Below, one piece after another: positions 42,073 to 51,726 of a stretch of DNA of 64,000 bases (within the stretch, counting starts at the first letter, position 1; every line of letters begins with the position of its first letter). The DNA is from Duganella radicis (GTDB lineage: Bacteria; Pseudomonadota; Gammaproteobacteria; Burkholderiales; Burkholderiaceae_D). The position numbers and the translations under genes were made by a program. The stretch spans positions 1 through 64,000 of the forward strand of contig NZ_WNKY01000012.1 in the NCBI RefSeq assembly GCF_009720825.1, given 5' to 3'. A model generated the notes under the pieces. The model had not been told where the DNA came from, searched no databases, and was given only the letters and a program-made list of their open reading frames with translations.

Positions 42073-42975
42073 ATGAGCGACCTCGATTCCAGTTCCATCG
42101 CCAGCCTGCCCGTCCTGGGCGAAACGGCGCACCAGACCTATCCTAGCGCAACCTTGTACGTCGTGGCGACCCCCATTGGCAATGTGACCGATATTAGCCT
42201 GCGCGCGCTGCACGTTTTGAGCCTGGTCAATGCTGTTGCATGCGAGGACACGCGAAATACCGCCACCTTGATGAACCGCTTCGGCCTGCACAAGCCGCTG
42301 ATTGCCGCGCATCAGCACAATGAGCGTGAGGTGGCGGAAACCTTGATTGCGCGCTTGCAAGCCGGCGAGCGCCTCGCGCTGGTGTCGGATGCCGGCACGC
42401 CGGCGGTGTCCGATCCGGGCGCGCGGATTGTCGATGCGGTGCGGGCGGCTGGCTTGCGCGTGCTGCCGCTGCCGGGCGCGTCGGCGGCGGTGACGGCCTT
42501 GTCGGCCAGCGGGCTGGTGAACGATCAATTCTACTTTGTCGGCTTCCTGCCGGCCAAGGCCAGGCAGCGCGAGAATTTCCTCGCTACCCTGCGTTCGGTG
42601 ACGGCCACCATGGTGTTCTACGAGGCGCCGCACCGCATCCTGGACTGCGCCGCCGCGCTGGCCGCCGCGTTCGAGCCTGCCCGCCAGGTGGTGTTCGCGC
42701 GCGAGCTGACCAAGATGTTCGAGGAAATCTACCGCTGCCCGCTGTCCGAGGCGGAAGCGTGGATCAAGGCCGACGCGCATCGGGAAAAGGGCGAATTCGT
42801 GGTGCTGCTGGAAGGCGCGGCCCCGGCCGATGACGAAAACGACGCCGAAGCCGACCGCTTACTGCAAATCCTGCTGTCCGAACTGCCGGTCAAACAGGCA
42901 GCCGGCCTGGCGGCGCAAATCACCGGCCGCAAAAAAAACGCCCTGTACGACCGCGCGCTGGCGCTCAAAGGCTAA
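42073..42975 (+). CDS. rsmI: 16S rRNA (cytidine1402-2'-O)-methyltransferase
   Basis: 300 residues. Tetrapyrrole-methylase fold: LYVVATPIGNVTDISLRALHVL, CEDTRNTATLMNRFGL, LVSDAGTPAVSDPG, PLPGASAAVTALSASGL and FYEAPHRI. Methylates the ribose of C1402 in 16S rRNA with S-adenosylmethionine. Head-to-head with lpoA as in E. coli yraL-lpoA. Its stop overlaps the convergent gene end by three bases. Confidence 0.97.
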   Translation: MSDLDSSSIASLPVLGETAHQTYPSATLYVVATPIGNVTDISLRALHVLSLVNAVACEDTRNTATLMNRFGLHKPLIAAHQHNEREVAETLIARLQAGERLALVSDAGTPAVSDPGARIVDAVRAAGLRVLPLPGASAAVTALSASGLVNDQFYFVGFLPAKARQRENFLATLRSVTATMVFYEAPHRILDCAAALAAAFEPARQVVFARELTKMFEEIYRCPLSEAEAWIKADAHREKGEFVVLLEGAAPADDENDAEADRLLQILLSELPVKQAAGLAAQITGRKKNALYDRALALKG

Positions 42976-43574
42976 AACTTGCATTTCTTGTCCATCATCC
43001 AGACCAGCGGGGCGAGCAGGCCTGCCCCGGCGCCGGCTTGCAGGCAATCATGCTTCTTGGCGCTGGCCACGCCTTTTTGCAGCTGAGTCTGATTGTCCTC
43101 CGGGTACAGCGGATGTGATTCCAGCTGTGCCGTCAGCGTGCCGGGCTTGGCCTTCTCTTTGGCCACGCTGCGCGCGGTTTTCAGCGCCTCATCCATATCG
43201 AATTTTTTCTGTTGCTGATCCGCGTACAGCGGGTCTTGTTCGCGCGGAACCACCGTGATGGCCTGCGGTTCGACAGCTGGCTGCGCAGCTGGCGCGCGCT
43301 CGCGTGGAGCGACCCGGGCCGGTTCGCGCGGCTCGCGCTTGCGCTGCGGTCCCGGCCTGGCCGGCGGCGGCTCGACCTGGGCCACGACTTTCGGCGGCGC
43401 TGGCGGCTGCAACCACACCGTCATGGCCCGCGCCGGCTCCTGCTGTGCAGGCGGGCTGGACAACCGGTAGCCGAACAGCAGCACGGCGTGCACCACCAGC
43501 GAGATGGCAATCCCCGCGATGATGCCCGGGCGCCGCAACCGGGCCGGCCTGTCGAATGAAATTGTGGCATGCAT
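42972..43574 (-). CDS. Hypothetical protein with TonB-like N-terminus
   Basis: 200 residues. A short basic cytosolic N-terminus and one membrane helix (about 18-35, IIAGIAISLVVHAVLLFGY) are followed by a Pro/Arg/Glu-rich periplasmic linker (PPPARPGPQRKREPREPARVAPRERAPA), a layout shared with TonB/TolA energy transducers and prepilin-helper proteins. The C-terminal part has two Cys and ends WMMDKKCKF; no TonB C-terminal domain is visible. TATTAT ends nine bases before the ATG, with no ribosome site. Function unknown. Confidence 0.72.
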   Translation of the reverse strand: MHATISFDRPARLRRPGIIAGIAISLVVHAVLLFGYRLSSPPAQQEPARAMTVWLQPPAPPKVVAQVEPPPARPGPQRKREPREPARVAPRERAPAAQPAVEPQAITVVPREQDPLYADQQQKKFDMDEALKTARSVAKEKAKPGTLTAQLESHPLYPEDNQTQLQKGVASAKKHDCLQAGAGAGLLAPLVWMMDKKCKF

Positions 43575-43609
43575 GATCTTTGGATAATAGCACCGATTTG
43601 AACGGGCAC

Positions 43610-43638
43610 TTGACGGCCTGCCGGCCAGCATGTATTAT
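43610..43638 (+). promoter_or_regulatory. Sigma70 promoter of tRNA-Pro
   Basis: TTGACG (43610-43615) and TATTAT (43633-43638) are 17 bases apart. The predicted start, about 43645, is four bases before the mature tRNA 5-prime end. Confidence 0.85.
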
Positions 43639-43648
43639 CTTGCTTCTT

Positions 43649-43725
<77 letters not shown>

Positions 43726-43732
43726 AAATCTA

Positions 43733-43770
43733 AAAACCCTGTTTGATGGCAACGTCAAACAGGGTTTTTT
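43733..43770 (+). terminator. Rho-independent terminator of tRNA-Pro
   Basis: 14-bp perfect stem (AAAACCCTGTTTGA / TCAAACAGGGTTTT) with an eight-base loop and a T-run, eight bases after the CCA end. Confidence 0.92.
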
Positions 43771-43843
43771 CCTTTCCGCTCCCGATTTTGGCCCTTTCGT
43801 CGCAAGCGCCGTCGCCGCGCGCCGCTGGCGCTAGAATGGCCGC

Positions 43844-45136
43844 ATGAATACGATACCCTTCTACCTCAAACCCGCCGACGTCGAGCACGACCCCAGGCTG
43901 GTGCGGCGTTACCGCCGGCAATCGCTGCTGCGCATGTCGGCTGCCACCGTCACGGCCAGCGTGGTGGTCGCGGCGGTGCTGATCGCCGTGCTGTATTCCC
44001 TGCCGCATCGGCCTTCCCTGCATAGCGGCGGCTGGACGTGGGTGAATATGTTCTTCGGCTTTGTGTGGCCGGTGCTGGTGCCACTGATCATCGCCAACAA
44101 CCTGATGCTGGCGCGCCTCAAGGAACTGTCCGAGGCCGGCACGCCGCTGACGGAAGACATGATCAGCGCGCGGCCCAGCCGGGTGCTGGTGTCGCCGCTT
44201 GATCCGCTGACCACCTACAACATCTGCACCGAGACCTTGTCCGGCCTCGCGGTCGGCATGGCGCTGGGCTATGGCGGGCCGCCAGCGTTCCGTTACTCGC
44301 CGTTCGAGGGGAAAATCCTGATCGGTCCGCGCGCTCCGGTATGGCTGACGCAATGCACCGAAGTGCTGGTGGTCGGCGAGCCGGGCCGGCCGGTGGAAGT
44401 GCGTATCCGGCGCCGCTTCGGCTATGACTTCTTCACCGTGCAGCGCGGCGGCGCCTTGCAGGCGGTGGAAACCGTGGCCGCGCATCTGCGGGCGCAGTTC
44501 GAGCAAAAAGACCGCGTTCTGCGCGCCATCAAGCGCGAAGAGGAACTGGAGCGCGCGGCGCTGAACGCCAAGCTGTCCGCCTTGCAGGCGCAGGTCGAAC
44601 CGCACTTCCTGTTCAACACCCTGGCCAACCTGAAATACCTGATCCGCACCGATACCGACACCGCGCAGCAAATGCTTGATCACCTGGTGGGCTACCTGCA
44701 AAACGCGCTGCCCGACATGCGCTCGGTGTCATCGACGCTGGAACGCGAGCTGGCGCTGGTGCGCGACTACCTGTCCATCATGCAGATCCGCATGGGTCAT
44801 CGTCTGCGCTTCCACATCCAGGCCGACGCCATCGCGCAGGCCCAGCCCTTCCCGCCGGCGATGCTGATCTCGCTGGTGGAAAACGCCGTCAAGCATGGAC
44901 TGGAGCGCGCCAGCCGCGATGGCGAGATCGTCATCACCGCCGTGCTGCACAGCGACGCCCTGCGTGTGCAGGTGTGCGATGATGGCGTCGGCCTGACCGA
45001 GCAGATGGGACAGGGCTTTGGCCTGTCGAACATCCACGAGCGCTTGCAACTGCTGTATGGCGATCGCGCCGCGCTGTCGGTAACGGCGGGGGAACACGGC
45101 GGCGTGGTCGCCACGCTGGCCATCAACAAGGAGTAA
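43844..45136 (+). CDS. LytS/AlgZ-type sensor histidine kinase
   Basis: 430 residues. Two membrane helices (about 35-53 and 66-85) are followed by a middle region and the His_kinase domain: phosphorylated His254 in QVEPHFLFNTLANLKYLI, then the ATPase motifs LVENAVKHGLERA and GFGLSNIHERLQLLYG. Forms a two-component pair with the LytTR regulator two bases downstream. TAGAAT (43832-43837) ends six bases before the ATG with no ribosome site. Stimulus unknown. Confidence 0.92.
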   Translation: MNTIPFYLKPADVEHDPRLVRRYRRQSLLRMSAATVTASVVVAAVLIAVLYSLPHRPSLHSGGWTWVNMFFGFVWPVLVPLIIANNLMLARLKELSEAGTPLTEDMISARPSRVLVSPLDPLTTYNICTETLSGLAVGMALGYGGPPAFRYSPFEGKILIGPRAPVWLTQCTEVLVVGEPGRPVEVRIRRRFGYDFFTVQRGGALQAVETVAAHLRAQFEQKDRVLRAIKREEELERAALNAKLSALQAQVEPHFLFNTLANLKYLIRTDTDTAQQMLDHLVGYLQNALPDMRSVSSTLERELALVRDYLSIMQIRMGHRLRFHIQADAIAQAQPFPPAMLISLVENAVKHGLERASRDGEIVITAVLHSDALRVQVCDDGVGLTEQMGQGFGLSNIHERLQLLYGDRAALSVTAGEHGGVVATLAINKE

Positions 45137-45138
45137 GG

Positions 45139-45867
45139 ATGCCGATCGCCTTGATCGTAGAAGACGAACCGTTGCTGGCGGCTGAACTGCGCGACCAGCT
45201 GCAAGCACTGTGGCCGGAACTGGATATCGCCGGCCACGCCGCCAACGGCGTGGAGGCGGTATCGATGCTGGAAGCGCTGCGGCCGGACGTGGTGTTCCTC
45301 GACATCCAGATCCCGGGCCTGAGCGGCATGGAAGTGGCGCAGCATGCGGATGAAGCGACACAGATCGTGTTCGTGACAGCTTACACCGAGCATGCGGTGC
45401 AAGCGTTTGAAGCGGGCGCGGTGGACTACATCGTCAAGCCGGTGACGGCGGCGCGGCTGCTGCAAACCGTGAAGCGCTTGAAGACCCGCAGCGCGGCGCC
45501 GGTGCCGGCCGGCGTGTGGCAGCAGATCGGGCCGGCGCCGGTGCAGCATCTCAAGTGGATCAAAGCCTCGGCCGGCAACACCGTGCGGCTGGTGATGGTA
45601 CGCGACGTGCTGTACTTCCGCTCGGACGACAAATACACGCGTGTGGTCACGCATGATGGCGAGGCGCTGATACGCCTGCCGTTGAAAAACCTGATCGGGC
45701 AGCTGGACCCGACACAGTTCGCGCAAATCCACCGTGGCGCCATCGTCAACCTGGAAGCGGTGGACCGCATCGACCGCGACGGCACGGCGATGGAAATGCG
45801 CCTCAAAGGCCGCGCCGAAAAACTCACCGTCAGCGAAGCCTACACGCGCCAGTTCAAGCAGATGTAA
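45139..45867 (+). CDS. LytTR-family response regulator
   Basis: 242 residues. Receiver domain with phosphorylated Asp55 (VVFLDIQIPG), the Thr/Lys pair in VFVTAYTEHAVQAF and YIVKPV, then a LytTR DNA-binding domain (about 138-238; VLYFRSDDKYTRVVTHDGEALIRLPLKNL). Cognate to the kinase just upstream. The stop codon TAA is supplied by the left arm of the inverted repeat at 45865-45934. Confidence 0.94.
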   Translation: MPIALIVEDEPLLAAELRDQLQALWPELDIAGHAANGVEAVSMLEALRPDVVFLDIQIPGLSGMEVAQHADEATQIVFVTAYTEHAVQAFEAGAVDYIVKPVTAARLLQTVKRLKTRSAAPVPAGVWQQIGPAPVQHLKWIKASAGNTVRLVMVRDVLYFRSDDKYTRVVTHDGEALIRLPLKNLIGQLDPTQFAQIHRGAIVNLEAVDRIDRDGTAMEMRLKGRAEKLTVSEAYTRQFKQM

Positions 45868-45934
45868 ACCCGGGGTCAGTTCTTGCATTCATACATGAGC
45901 CCGTGTCGGATTGCAAGAACTGACCCCGGGTTTA
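45865..45934. repeat. 23-bp perfect inverted repeat carrying both stop codons of convergent genes
   Basis: Arms 45865-45887 and 45912-45934 are perfect inverted copies (first bases TAAACCCGGGGTCAGTTC) around a 24-base centre. The left TAA ends the LytTR gene and the right arm, read on the minus strand, ends mvaB. It could serve as a bidirectional terminator; GGGTCAG/CTGACCC ends also occur in the element at 56687-56769. Confidence 0.85.
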
Positions 45935-46843
45935 GGCGGCGCGTTTGGCGGCGATGGCGTTGCCGGCGCGGCTGGCGCCCTTGCGGTTGAGGAACTGCGA
46001 GATGAACTGGCCCGCATCCACCACGATATCGAGGTCGATGCCGGTCTCGATGCCCAGCCCTTGCATCATGTACAGCACATCCTCGGTGGCGACGTTGCCG
46101 GTCGCGCCCTTGGCGTACGGGCAGCCGCCCAGGCCGGACACCGATGAGTGGTAGATCGCAATGCCCACCTCCAGGCTGGCGTAGATGTTGGCCAGCGCCT
46201 GTCCATACGTATCGTGGAAGTGGCCGGACAAGCCGTCCACGCGGAATTCGCGGATGGCGCGCTCCATCACCGCTTGCGTCTTGCGCGGCGTGGCCACGCC
46301 GATGGTGTCGGCGATGTCGATCTCATCGCAGCCCAGATCGCGCATGCGGCCCACCACGTCCGCCACCGCGTCCAGCGGCACTTCGCCCTGATACGGGCAG
46401 CCAAAAGCGCAGCTGATGCTGCCGCGCAGGCGGATGCCGTTTTCCTTTGCCGCCTTCGCCACGCCCTCAAAGCGCGCAATCGATTCGGCGATCGAGCAGT
46501 TGATGTTCTTTTGCGAGAAGGCTTCCGAGGCCGAGCCGAAGATCACCACTTCGTCGGCCTTCGCCGCCAGCGCGGCTTCAAAGCCCTGCATGTTCGGCGT
46601 CAGCGCGGAGTAGATCACGCCCGGCTTGCGCTTGATGGCGGCCATGACTTCGGCGCTGGTGGCCATCTGCGGCACCCATTTCGGCGACACGAAAGCCGCC
46701 GCTTCAATGTTCTGGAAGCCGGCCGTGGTCAGGCGGTTCACCAGCTCGATCTTGATCTCGGCCGGGACGTTTTCCCTTTCATTTTGCAGGCCGTCGCGCG
46801 GGCCGACTTCAACGATTTTGACTTGTTTCGGTAAGCTGCTCAT
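45932..46843 (-). CDS. mvaB: Hydroxymethylglutaryl-CoA lyase
   Basis: 303 residues, TIM-barrel enzyme that splits HMG-CoA to acetoacetate and acetyl-CoA, the last step of leucine degradation (LiuE). VEVGPRDGLQNE, the HxH metal site in LSGHFHDTYGQALAN and the catalytic Cys loop GLGGCPYAKGATGNVATED are intact. Last gene of the operon, starting one base after ghrA ends; start at MSSLPKQ (46843). Confidence 0.96.
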   Translation of the reverse strand: MSSLPKQVKIVEVGPRDGLQNERENVPAEIKIELVNRLTTAGFQNIEAAAFVSPKWVPQMATSAEVMAAIKRKPGVIYSALTPNMQGFEAALAAKADEVVIFGSASEAFSQKNINCSIAESIARFEGVAKAAKENGIRLRGSISCAFGCPYQGEVPLDAVADVVGRMRDLGCDEIDIADTIGVATPRKTQAVMERAIREFRVDGLSGHFHDTYGQALANIYASLEVGIAIYHSSVSGLGGCPYAKGATGNVATEDVLYMMQGLGIETGIDLDIVVDAGQFISQFLNRKGASRAGNAIAAKRAA

Positions 46844-46844
46844 T

Positions 46845-47777
46845 TCAATATCCCAGTGTGCGGTCGACCCGGCCGGCGACTTGCTCGCCCGCCTCGGTCT
46901 TGCGGATGTTAGCGGCAATTTGCTGCACGCTCTCACGGCGCAAGGTCAGCGCGGAGATGTGCGGCGTGATGGTGATGCGCGGCTCCTGCCAGAACGGATG
47001 CTGCGCCGGCAACGGCTCGTTGCGGAACACATCCAGCGTGGCGGCGGCGATGTGGCCGGATTTGATCAACGTGAGCAGATCCGGCTCGGCGATGTGCGCA
47101 CCGCGCGCGACGTTGATGACGTATGCGCCTTCCGGCAGCTTGTTCATGTTGGTGCGGTCCATGATGTTGCCGGTGTCCGGCGTCAGCGGCAGCATGCAGA
47201 CCAGCACGCGGGTGCCGCGCAGGAAGGTGTCCAGGCCATCGGGGCCGGTGAAGCACTGCACGCCCGCCATGCTTTTCTCGGTGCGGCTCCAGCCGCGCAG
47301 CGGGAAGCCGAACGGCGCCAGCGCCTCCAGCACGCGGGTGCCCAGCACGCCCATGCCCAGTACGCCGATGGAGAAATCTTCCTTGTGATGTTGCGGCAGC
47401 GGCGCCCATAGGCCTTGCCGCGCCTGCGCTTCGTATTCGTCGAAGCGGCGGAAGTAGCGCAGGACGGAATGCGTCACGTATTCGGCCATTTGCAGCGCCA
47501 TGCCCGCATCTTCCAGGCGGATGATGGGGATGTGGTGCGGCAGCGCGTCGCCGAATTTCAGCAGCGCGTCGACGCCGGCGCCGGTGACGAAGATGGCTTT
47601 GACGGTGCTCAGTTCCGCCAGCATGGCCTCGGGCGGCGACCACACCACGGCGTAGTCGCAGGCCTGGCACTTTTCGCCGGCGTGCCAGATTTCGATTTCG
47701 GCCTCCGGCAGGTATTTGCCGAAGTCCTTGATCCATGGTTCGGTTTTGCCGTCGGCGCGGTGTAGCAGGATGCGCAT
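46845..47777 (-). CDS. ghrA: Glyoxylate/hydroxypyruvate reductase A-like 2-hydroxyacid dehydrogenase
   Basis: 310 residues. NAD(P)-binding GVLGMGVLGTRVLEAL, catalytic Arg in NVARGAHIAEPDLL, Glu in RNEPLPAQHPFW and His in ITPHISALT are present. The family reduces glyoxylate or hydroxypyruvate. Not part of the textbook leucine route, yet it is packed between liuD and mvaB with gaps of nine and one bases. Its substrate here may be different (inference). Confidence 0.9.
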   Translation of the reverse strand: MRILLHRADGKTEPWIKDFGKYLPEAEIEIWHAGEKCQACDYAVVWSPPEAMLAELSTVKAIFVTGAGVDALLKFGDALPHHIPIIRLEDAGMALQMAEYVTHSVLRYFRRFDEYEAQARQGLWAPLPQHHKEDFSIGVLGMGVLGTRVLEALAPFGFPLRGWSRTEKSMAGVQCFTGPDGLDTFLRGTRVLVCMLPLTPDTGNIMDRTNMNKLPEGAYVINVARGAHIAEPDLLTLIKSGHIAAATLDVFRNEPLPAQHPFWQEPRITITPHISALTLRRESVQQIAANIRKTEAGEQVAGRVDRTLGY

Positions 47778-47786
47778 GAAGTCTCC

Positions 47787-49820
47787 TTACGCCGCCTTGA
47801 AGGCCAGCAGCGGTGCGCCGTCCGCCACCTGGTCGCCTACCGCGTAGAGAATGTCGTCGACCACGCCGTCGTGCGGAGCGGCGATGGTATGTTCCATTTT
47901 CATGGCTTCCATGATGACGAGGGCTTCGCCCTTCTTCACTTCCTGGCCTTTGCTGGCGAGGACGGCGACGACTTTGCCCGGCATCGGCGCGGTGAGGCGG
48001 CCGCCTTCGGATTCGGTTTCGCCGGCGTGGGCCATCGGGTCGTTCCAGGCCAGTTGGTGGTGGGCGCCGTTGGCGAAGACGTGGAAGATGTCGCCGTCGC
48101 GCAGGACGGTGCCGTGGGTGGCGGTGTCGCCCAGTTTGATGCTGTAGTCGTTGCCGTCATGCGCGGCCAGCGACAGGGTTTGCGGCGCGTCCGCGCTGGT
48201 GCTGAAAAGCCAGTCTTCGGCGCGATACGTTACGAAGATGTCGTAGGCCTTGTGCTCGTCGGCGAAGGCGAGTTTGCGGGCATAGGATTGGTTCAGGCGC
48301 CAGCCGGTGGTGTGGCTCCACGGATCGGCGGCATTGGTAGCGCTGGCGGCTGGTGCTGTGGCGGCACGCGATTCGCTGGCCAGCAGCGCGGCGGCAGCCA
48401 AGGCCAGTGCGCTTGCCGGCGCGGGCTGCGCGGCCGGGAACAGGCTGTCGTGATTGCGCTCAATCAGGCCGGTATCCAGATCGGCGTTGGCGAAGGCCTG
48501 GCCTTCAACCAGGCGTTTCAGAAAGGCGATGTTGGTCGCCAGGCCGACGATCTGGTACTGCGCCAGCGCCTGCGCCATGCGGGCAAGCGCTTGCTTGCGG
48601 TCCACGCCCCACACGATCAGCTTCGCGATCATCGGATCGTAAAACGGTGAAATGGCGTCGCCTTCGCGTACGCCGGAGTCGATGCGCACGGCCGCCGGCG
48701 CTGCGGCGACGCCGCCCAACTCGAAGGACACCGCATCCGGCGTGCCGAGATGGCGCAGGGTGCCGATCGATGGCAGGAATCCTTTCTCTGGATTCTCGGC
48801 GTAGACGCGCGCCTCGATCGCGTGGCCGTTGATGGCCAGTTCATGCTGCTGCTTCGGCAGCGGCTCGCCGGCCGCCACGCGCAGCTGCCATTCCACCAGA
48901 TCGGTCCCGGTGATCATCTCGGTCACGGGGTGTTCGACTTGCAGACGGGTGTTCATCTCCATGAAGTAGAACGTGCCATCCTGATTGGCGATGAACTCTA
49001 CCGTGCCCGCGCCAACGTAGCCCACCGCCCGCGCGGCGGCAACGGCGGCTTCGCCCATCGCCACGCGTCGCTCGGCCGGCATGCCCGGCGCTGGCGCTTC
49101 TTCCAGCACCTTCTGGTGACGCCGCTGCACCGAGCAATCGCGCTCAAACAGATAGATGCAATTGCCCAGCGTATCGGCAAACACCTGAATTTCAATGTGA
49201 CGCGGGCGCTGGAGGTATTTCTCCGCCAGCACCTTGTCGTCACCAAAAGAACTGATCGCCTCGCGCTTGCAGGACGCCAGCGCATCCTTGAACTGCGCCG
49301 AGTTTTCCACCACCCGCATGCCCTTGCCGCCGCCGCCGGCCGAAGCTTTCAGCAGCACCGGGTAGCCGATGCGATCGGCCTGACCATGCAGGAAATCCGC
49401 ATCCTGCTGCTCGCCGTGATAGCCCGGCACCAGCGGCACGTTGGCCTTCTCCATCAGCTGCTTGGCGGCCGACTTGGAGCCCATCGCGCGCATGGCCGAT
49501 GCCGGCGGGCCAATGAACACCAGGCCCGCTTCCGCGCAGGCATCGGCAAACTCCGCGTTCTCCGACAGGAAGCCGTAGCCCGGATGGATGGCCTGCGCGC
49601 CGGTGGCCTTGGCCACGGCGATGATTTTGTCGCCGCGCAGGTAACTCTCCTTGGCGGCGGCGGGGCCGATCAGCACTGCCTCGTCGCACACGGCGACGTG
49701 CCTGGCGTTGGCATCCGCTTCCGAATACACGGCCACGGTCTTGATGCCCAGGCGGCGCGCGGTAGCGGCCACACGGCAGGCGATTTCACCACGATTGGCG
49801 ATCAGAATTTTTGTAAACAT
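47787..49820 (-). CDS. liuD: Methylcrotonyl-CoA carboxylase biotin-carrying alpha subunit
   Basis: 677 residues. Biotin carboxylase domain (about 1-450; ATP loop KASAGGGGKGMRVV, EMNTRLQVEHPVTE), a linker region, and a C-terminal biotin carrier domain with Lys641 in VIMEAMKMEHTIAAP. Partner of LiuB, encoded upstream in the operon. Together with leucine genes liuB, liuC and mvaB this fits methylcrotonyl-CoA rather than propionyl-CoA. The biotin genes lie directly upstream. Confidence 0.94.
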   Translation of the reverse strand: MFTKILIANRGEIACRVAATARRLGIKTVAVYSEADANARHVAVCDEAVLIGPAAAKESYLRGDKIIAVAKATGAQAIHPGYGFLSENAEFADACAEAGLVFIGPPASAMRAMGSKSAAKQLMEKANVPLVPGYHGEQQDADFLHGQADRIGYPVLLKASAGGGGKGMRVVENSAQFKDALASCKREAISSFGDDKVLAEKYLQRPRHIEIQVFADTLGNCIYLFERDCSVQRRHQKVLEEAPAPGMPAERRVAMGEAAVAAARAVGYVGAGTVEFIANQDGTFYFMEMNTRLQVEHPVTEMITGTDLVEWQLRVAAGEPLPKQQHELAINGHAIEARVYAENPEKGFLPSIGTLRHLGTPDAVSFELGGVAAAPAAVRIDSGVREGDAISPFYDPMIAKLIVWGVDRKQALARMAQALAQYQIVGLATNIAFLKRLVEGQAFANADLDTGLIERNHDSLFPAAQPAPASALALAAAALLASESRAATAPAASATNAADPWSHTTGWRLNQSYARKLAFADEHKAYDIFVTYRAEDWLFSTSADAPQTLSLAAHDGNDYSIKLGDTATHGTVLRDGDIFHVFANGAHHQLAWNDPMAHAGETESEGGRLTAPMPGKVVAVLASKGQEVKKGEALVIMEAMKMEHTIAAPHDGVVDDILYAVGDQVADGAPLLAFKAA

Positions 49821-49885
49821 CGTCTCTCTCTTTGCGGCTTGTGGCCGGAAGTTTTTTTATGGTGATGCTTCGGTGCGGCCTGCGA

Positions 49886-50932
49886 TCAGCAGCCGCAGCT
49901 CTCTTTTTGTACCGATTCCAGTACCGCGCCGCGCGTACGCAAGCCCAGTTTCTCCAGCAGCGCGCGGTCGTCGTTGGCTTCCGGGTTATCGGTGGTCAGC
50001 AGTTTGTCGCCGTAGAAGATCGAATTGGCGCCGGCCATGAAGCACATGGCTTGCACCGCCTCACCCAGCTCGCGGCGGCCTGCCGACAGACGCACGCGCG
50101 CCTTCGGCATGGTGATGCGCGCCACGGCGATGGTGCGCACGAATTCAAACGGGTCCAGTGGCGGCAGGCCGTGCAGCGGCGTGCCTTCCACCTGTACCAG
50201 ATGGTTGATCGGCACCGATTCCGGATAAGGATTCAGGTTGGCCAGCTGCGCAATCAGGCCGGCGCGCTGGTCGCGTGATTCGCCCATGCCGACGATGCCG
50301 CCGCAGCAAACCTTCAGGCCCGCTTCGCGCACGTGGCCCAGCGTGTCCAGACGGTCCTGATACTCGCGGGTCGAGATCACGTTGTCGTAGAACTCGGGCG
50401 CGGTGTCCAGATTGTGGTTGTAGTAGTCCAGGCCTGCATCTTTCAGGCGCTGCGCCTGATGCTCCTCCAGCATGCCCAGCGTGGCGCAGGTTTCCAGACC
50501 CAGCGCTTTCACCGAACGCACCATCTCTTCGACCTTGTCCATGTCGCGGTCTTTCGGGCTGCGCCATGCGGCGCCCATGCAGAAGCGGGTGGCGCCGTTG
50601 TCCTTGGCCTGCCTGGCCGCGTCCAGCACGGTGTCGATGTCGAGGATCTTCTTGGCTTCCACGCCGGTGTCGTAGCGCGCCGCTTGCGGACAGTAGCCGC
50701 AATCTTCCTCGCAGCCGCCGGTCTTGATCGACAACAGCGTGGCCAGTTCCACATCGCCATCCGGGAAGTTGGCGCGATGGACTTGCTGGGCCTTGAACAG
50801 CAGATCGTTGAACGGCAGGTCAAACAATGCCAGCACTTCTTCACGCGGCCAGGTGGACGCCGCAGGTTTGATCGGCGCGGTCGGGCGGTGCAGGGAAACG
50901 ACCTTTGGTTCTTGCAGGGTGTTCTCGGACAT
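49886..50932 (-). CDS. bioB: Biotin synthase
   Basis: 348 residues, radical-SAM enzyme that inserts sulfur into dethiobiotin. SAM cluster motif [14 protein letters not shown], and [25 protein letters not shown] and RLSAGRRE for the second cluster. ATG at 50932 has GAAGGA upstream; an earlier TTG would add seven residues. 17 bases after bioD and 65 before liuD. Confidence 0.97.
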   Translation of the reverse strand: MSENTLQEPKVVSLHRPTAPIKPAASTWPREEVLALFDLPFNDLLFKAQQVHRANFPDGDVELATLLSIKTGGCEEDCGYCPQAARYDTGVEAKKILDIDTVLDAARQAKDNGATRFCMGAAWRSPKDRDMDKVEEMVRSVKALGLETCATLGMLEEHQAQRLKDAGLDYYNHNLDTAPEFYDNVISTREYQDRLDTLGHVREAGLKVCCGGIVGMGESRDQRAGLIAQLANLNPYPESVPINHLVQVEGTPLHGLPPLDPFEFVRTIAVARITMPKARVRLSAGRRELGEAVQAMCFMAGANSIFYGDKLLTTDNPEANDDRALLEKLGLRTRGAVLESVQKESCGC

Positions 50933-50949
50933 CTTGGTTCCTTCTTCGT

Positions 50950-51726
50950 TCAAATTGCGTTTGGCAGCGGCCAGTTGGGCAGCTGCGTAAAATCGATATA
51001 ATCGGCCGCCGCTTCGGCGGTTGGCTCTTCAAGGCGTGGCACGCGGCCGAGGAATGGCGCCGGGATGCGCTGCTCCAGCGCCAGCACGTTTTCATCGGCG
51101 AAGGGCATGTCGGCCTGGGTTTCATTCGCCACCCAGCCGACCAGCTTCAGGCCGCGCGACAAAATCGCCTCCACCGTCAGCAGCGCATGGCTGATGCAGC
51201 CGAGACGCAGACCGACCACCAGCACCACCGGCAGCGCCAGTTGTTCGGCCAGATCGGCGGTGTCGAATTCGTCGTTCAGCGGCACGATGAAGCCGCCCAC
51301 GCCTTCCACCACCACCGCATCCGAGGCGGCGTTGATTTCCACGTAGGCCGCCAGAATCGGCACCGGCGAAATGGTGATGCCCTCCTGCCCGGCGGCGATG
51401 TGCGGCGCGGCCGCTTCCTTCAGCAGGAACGGCGTCGTGATCGATTGCAGCAAGTGGACATTGCCGGCGGCGGCCAGGCGGTCGCAGTCGTCGTTGTGCC
51501 ATTTGCCATCCGCGCCCAGCTCAGCGCCGGCGGCCACCGGTTTCATGCCGCAGGCGCGCACGCCGCTCCGCACCAGTGCGTGCAGCATGGCGGACGAGAT
51601 CAGCGTCTTGCCGATCTCCGTATCGGTGCCGGTGACAAAGCAGTTAAAGCGCGGCGGCACGCCGCTGCCGGCTACCGTGGCTTGCGTTTGTGGAGCGACT
51701 GCTAACACAGGATCGTCCAGGCTCAT
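50950..51726 (-). CDS. bioD: Dethiobiotin synthetase
   Basis: 258 residues. P-loop [22 protein letters not shown], Lys/Pro in [10 protein letters not shown], and [26 protein letters not shown]. Closes the ureido ring of biotin with ATP and CO2. The N-terminus has an extra 25 residues before the family start; the ATG at 51726 overlaps the bioF stop by four bases, which supports it. Confidence 0.95.
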   Translation of the reverse strand: MSLDDPVLAVAPQTQATVAGSGVPPRFNCFVTGTDTEIGKTLISSAMLHALVRSGVRACGMKPVAAGAELGADGKWHNDDCDRLAAAGNVHLLQSITTPFLLKEAAAPHIAAGQEGITISPVPILAAYVEINAASDAVVVEGVGGFIVPLNDEFDTADLAEQLALPVVLVVGLRLGCISHALLTVEAILSRGLKLVGWVANETQADMPFADENVLALEQRIPAPFLGRVPRLEEPTAEAAADYIDFTQLPNWPLPNAI

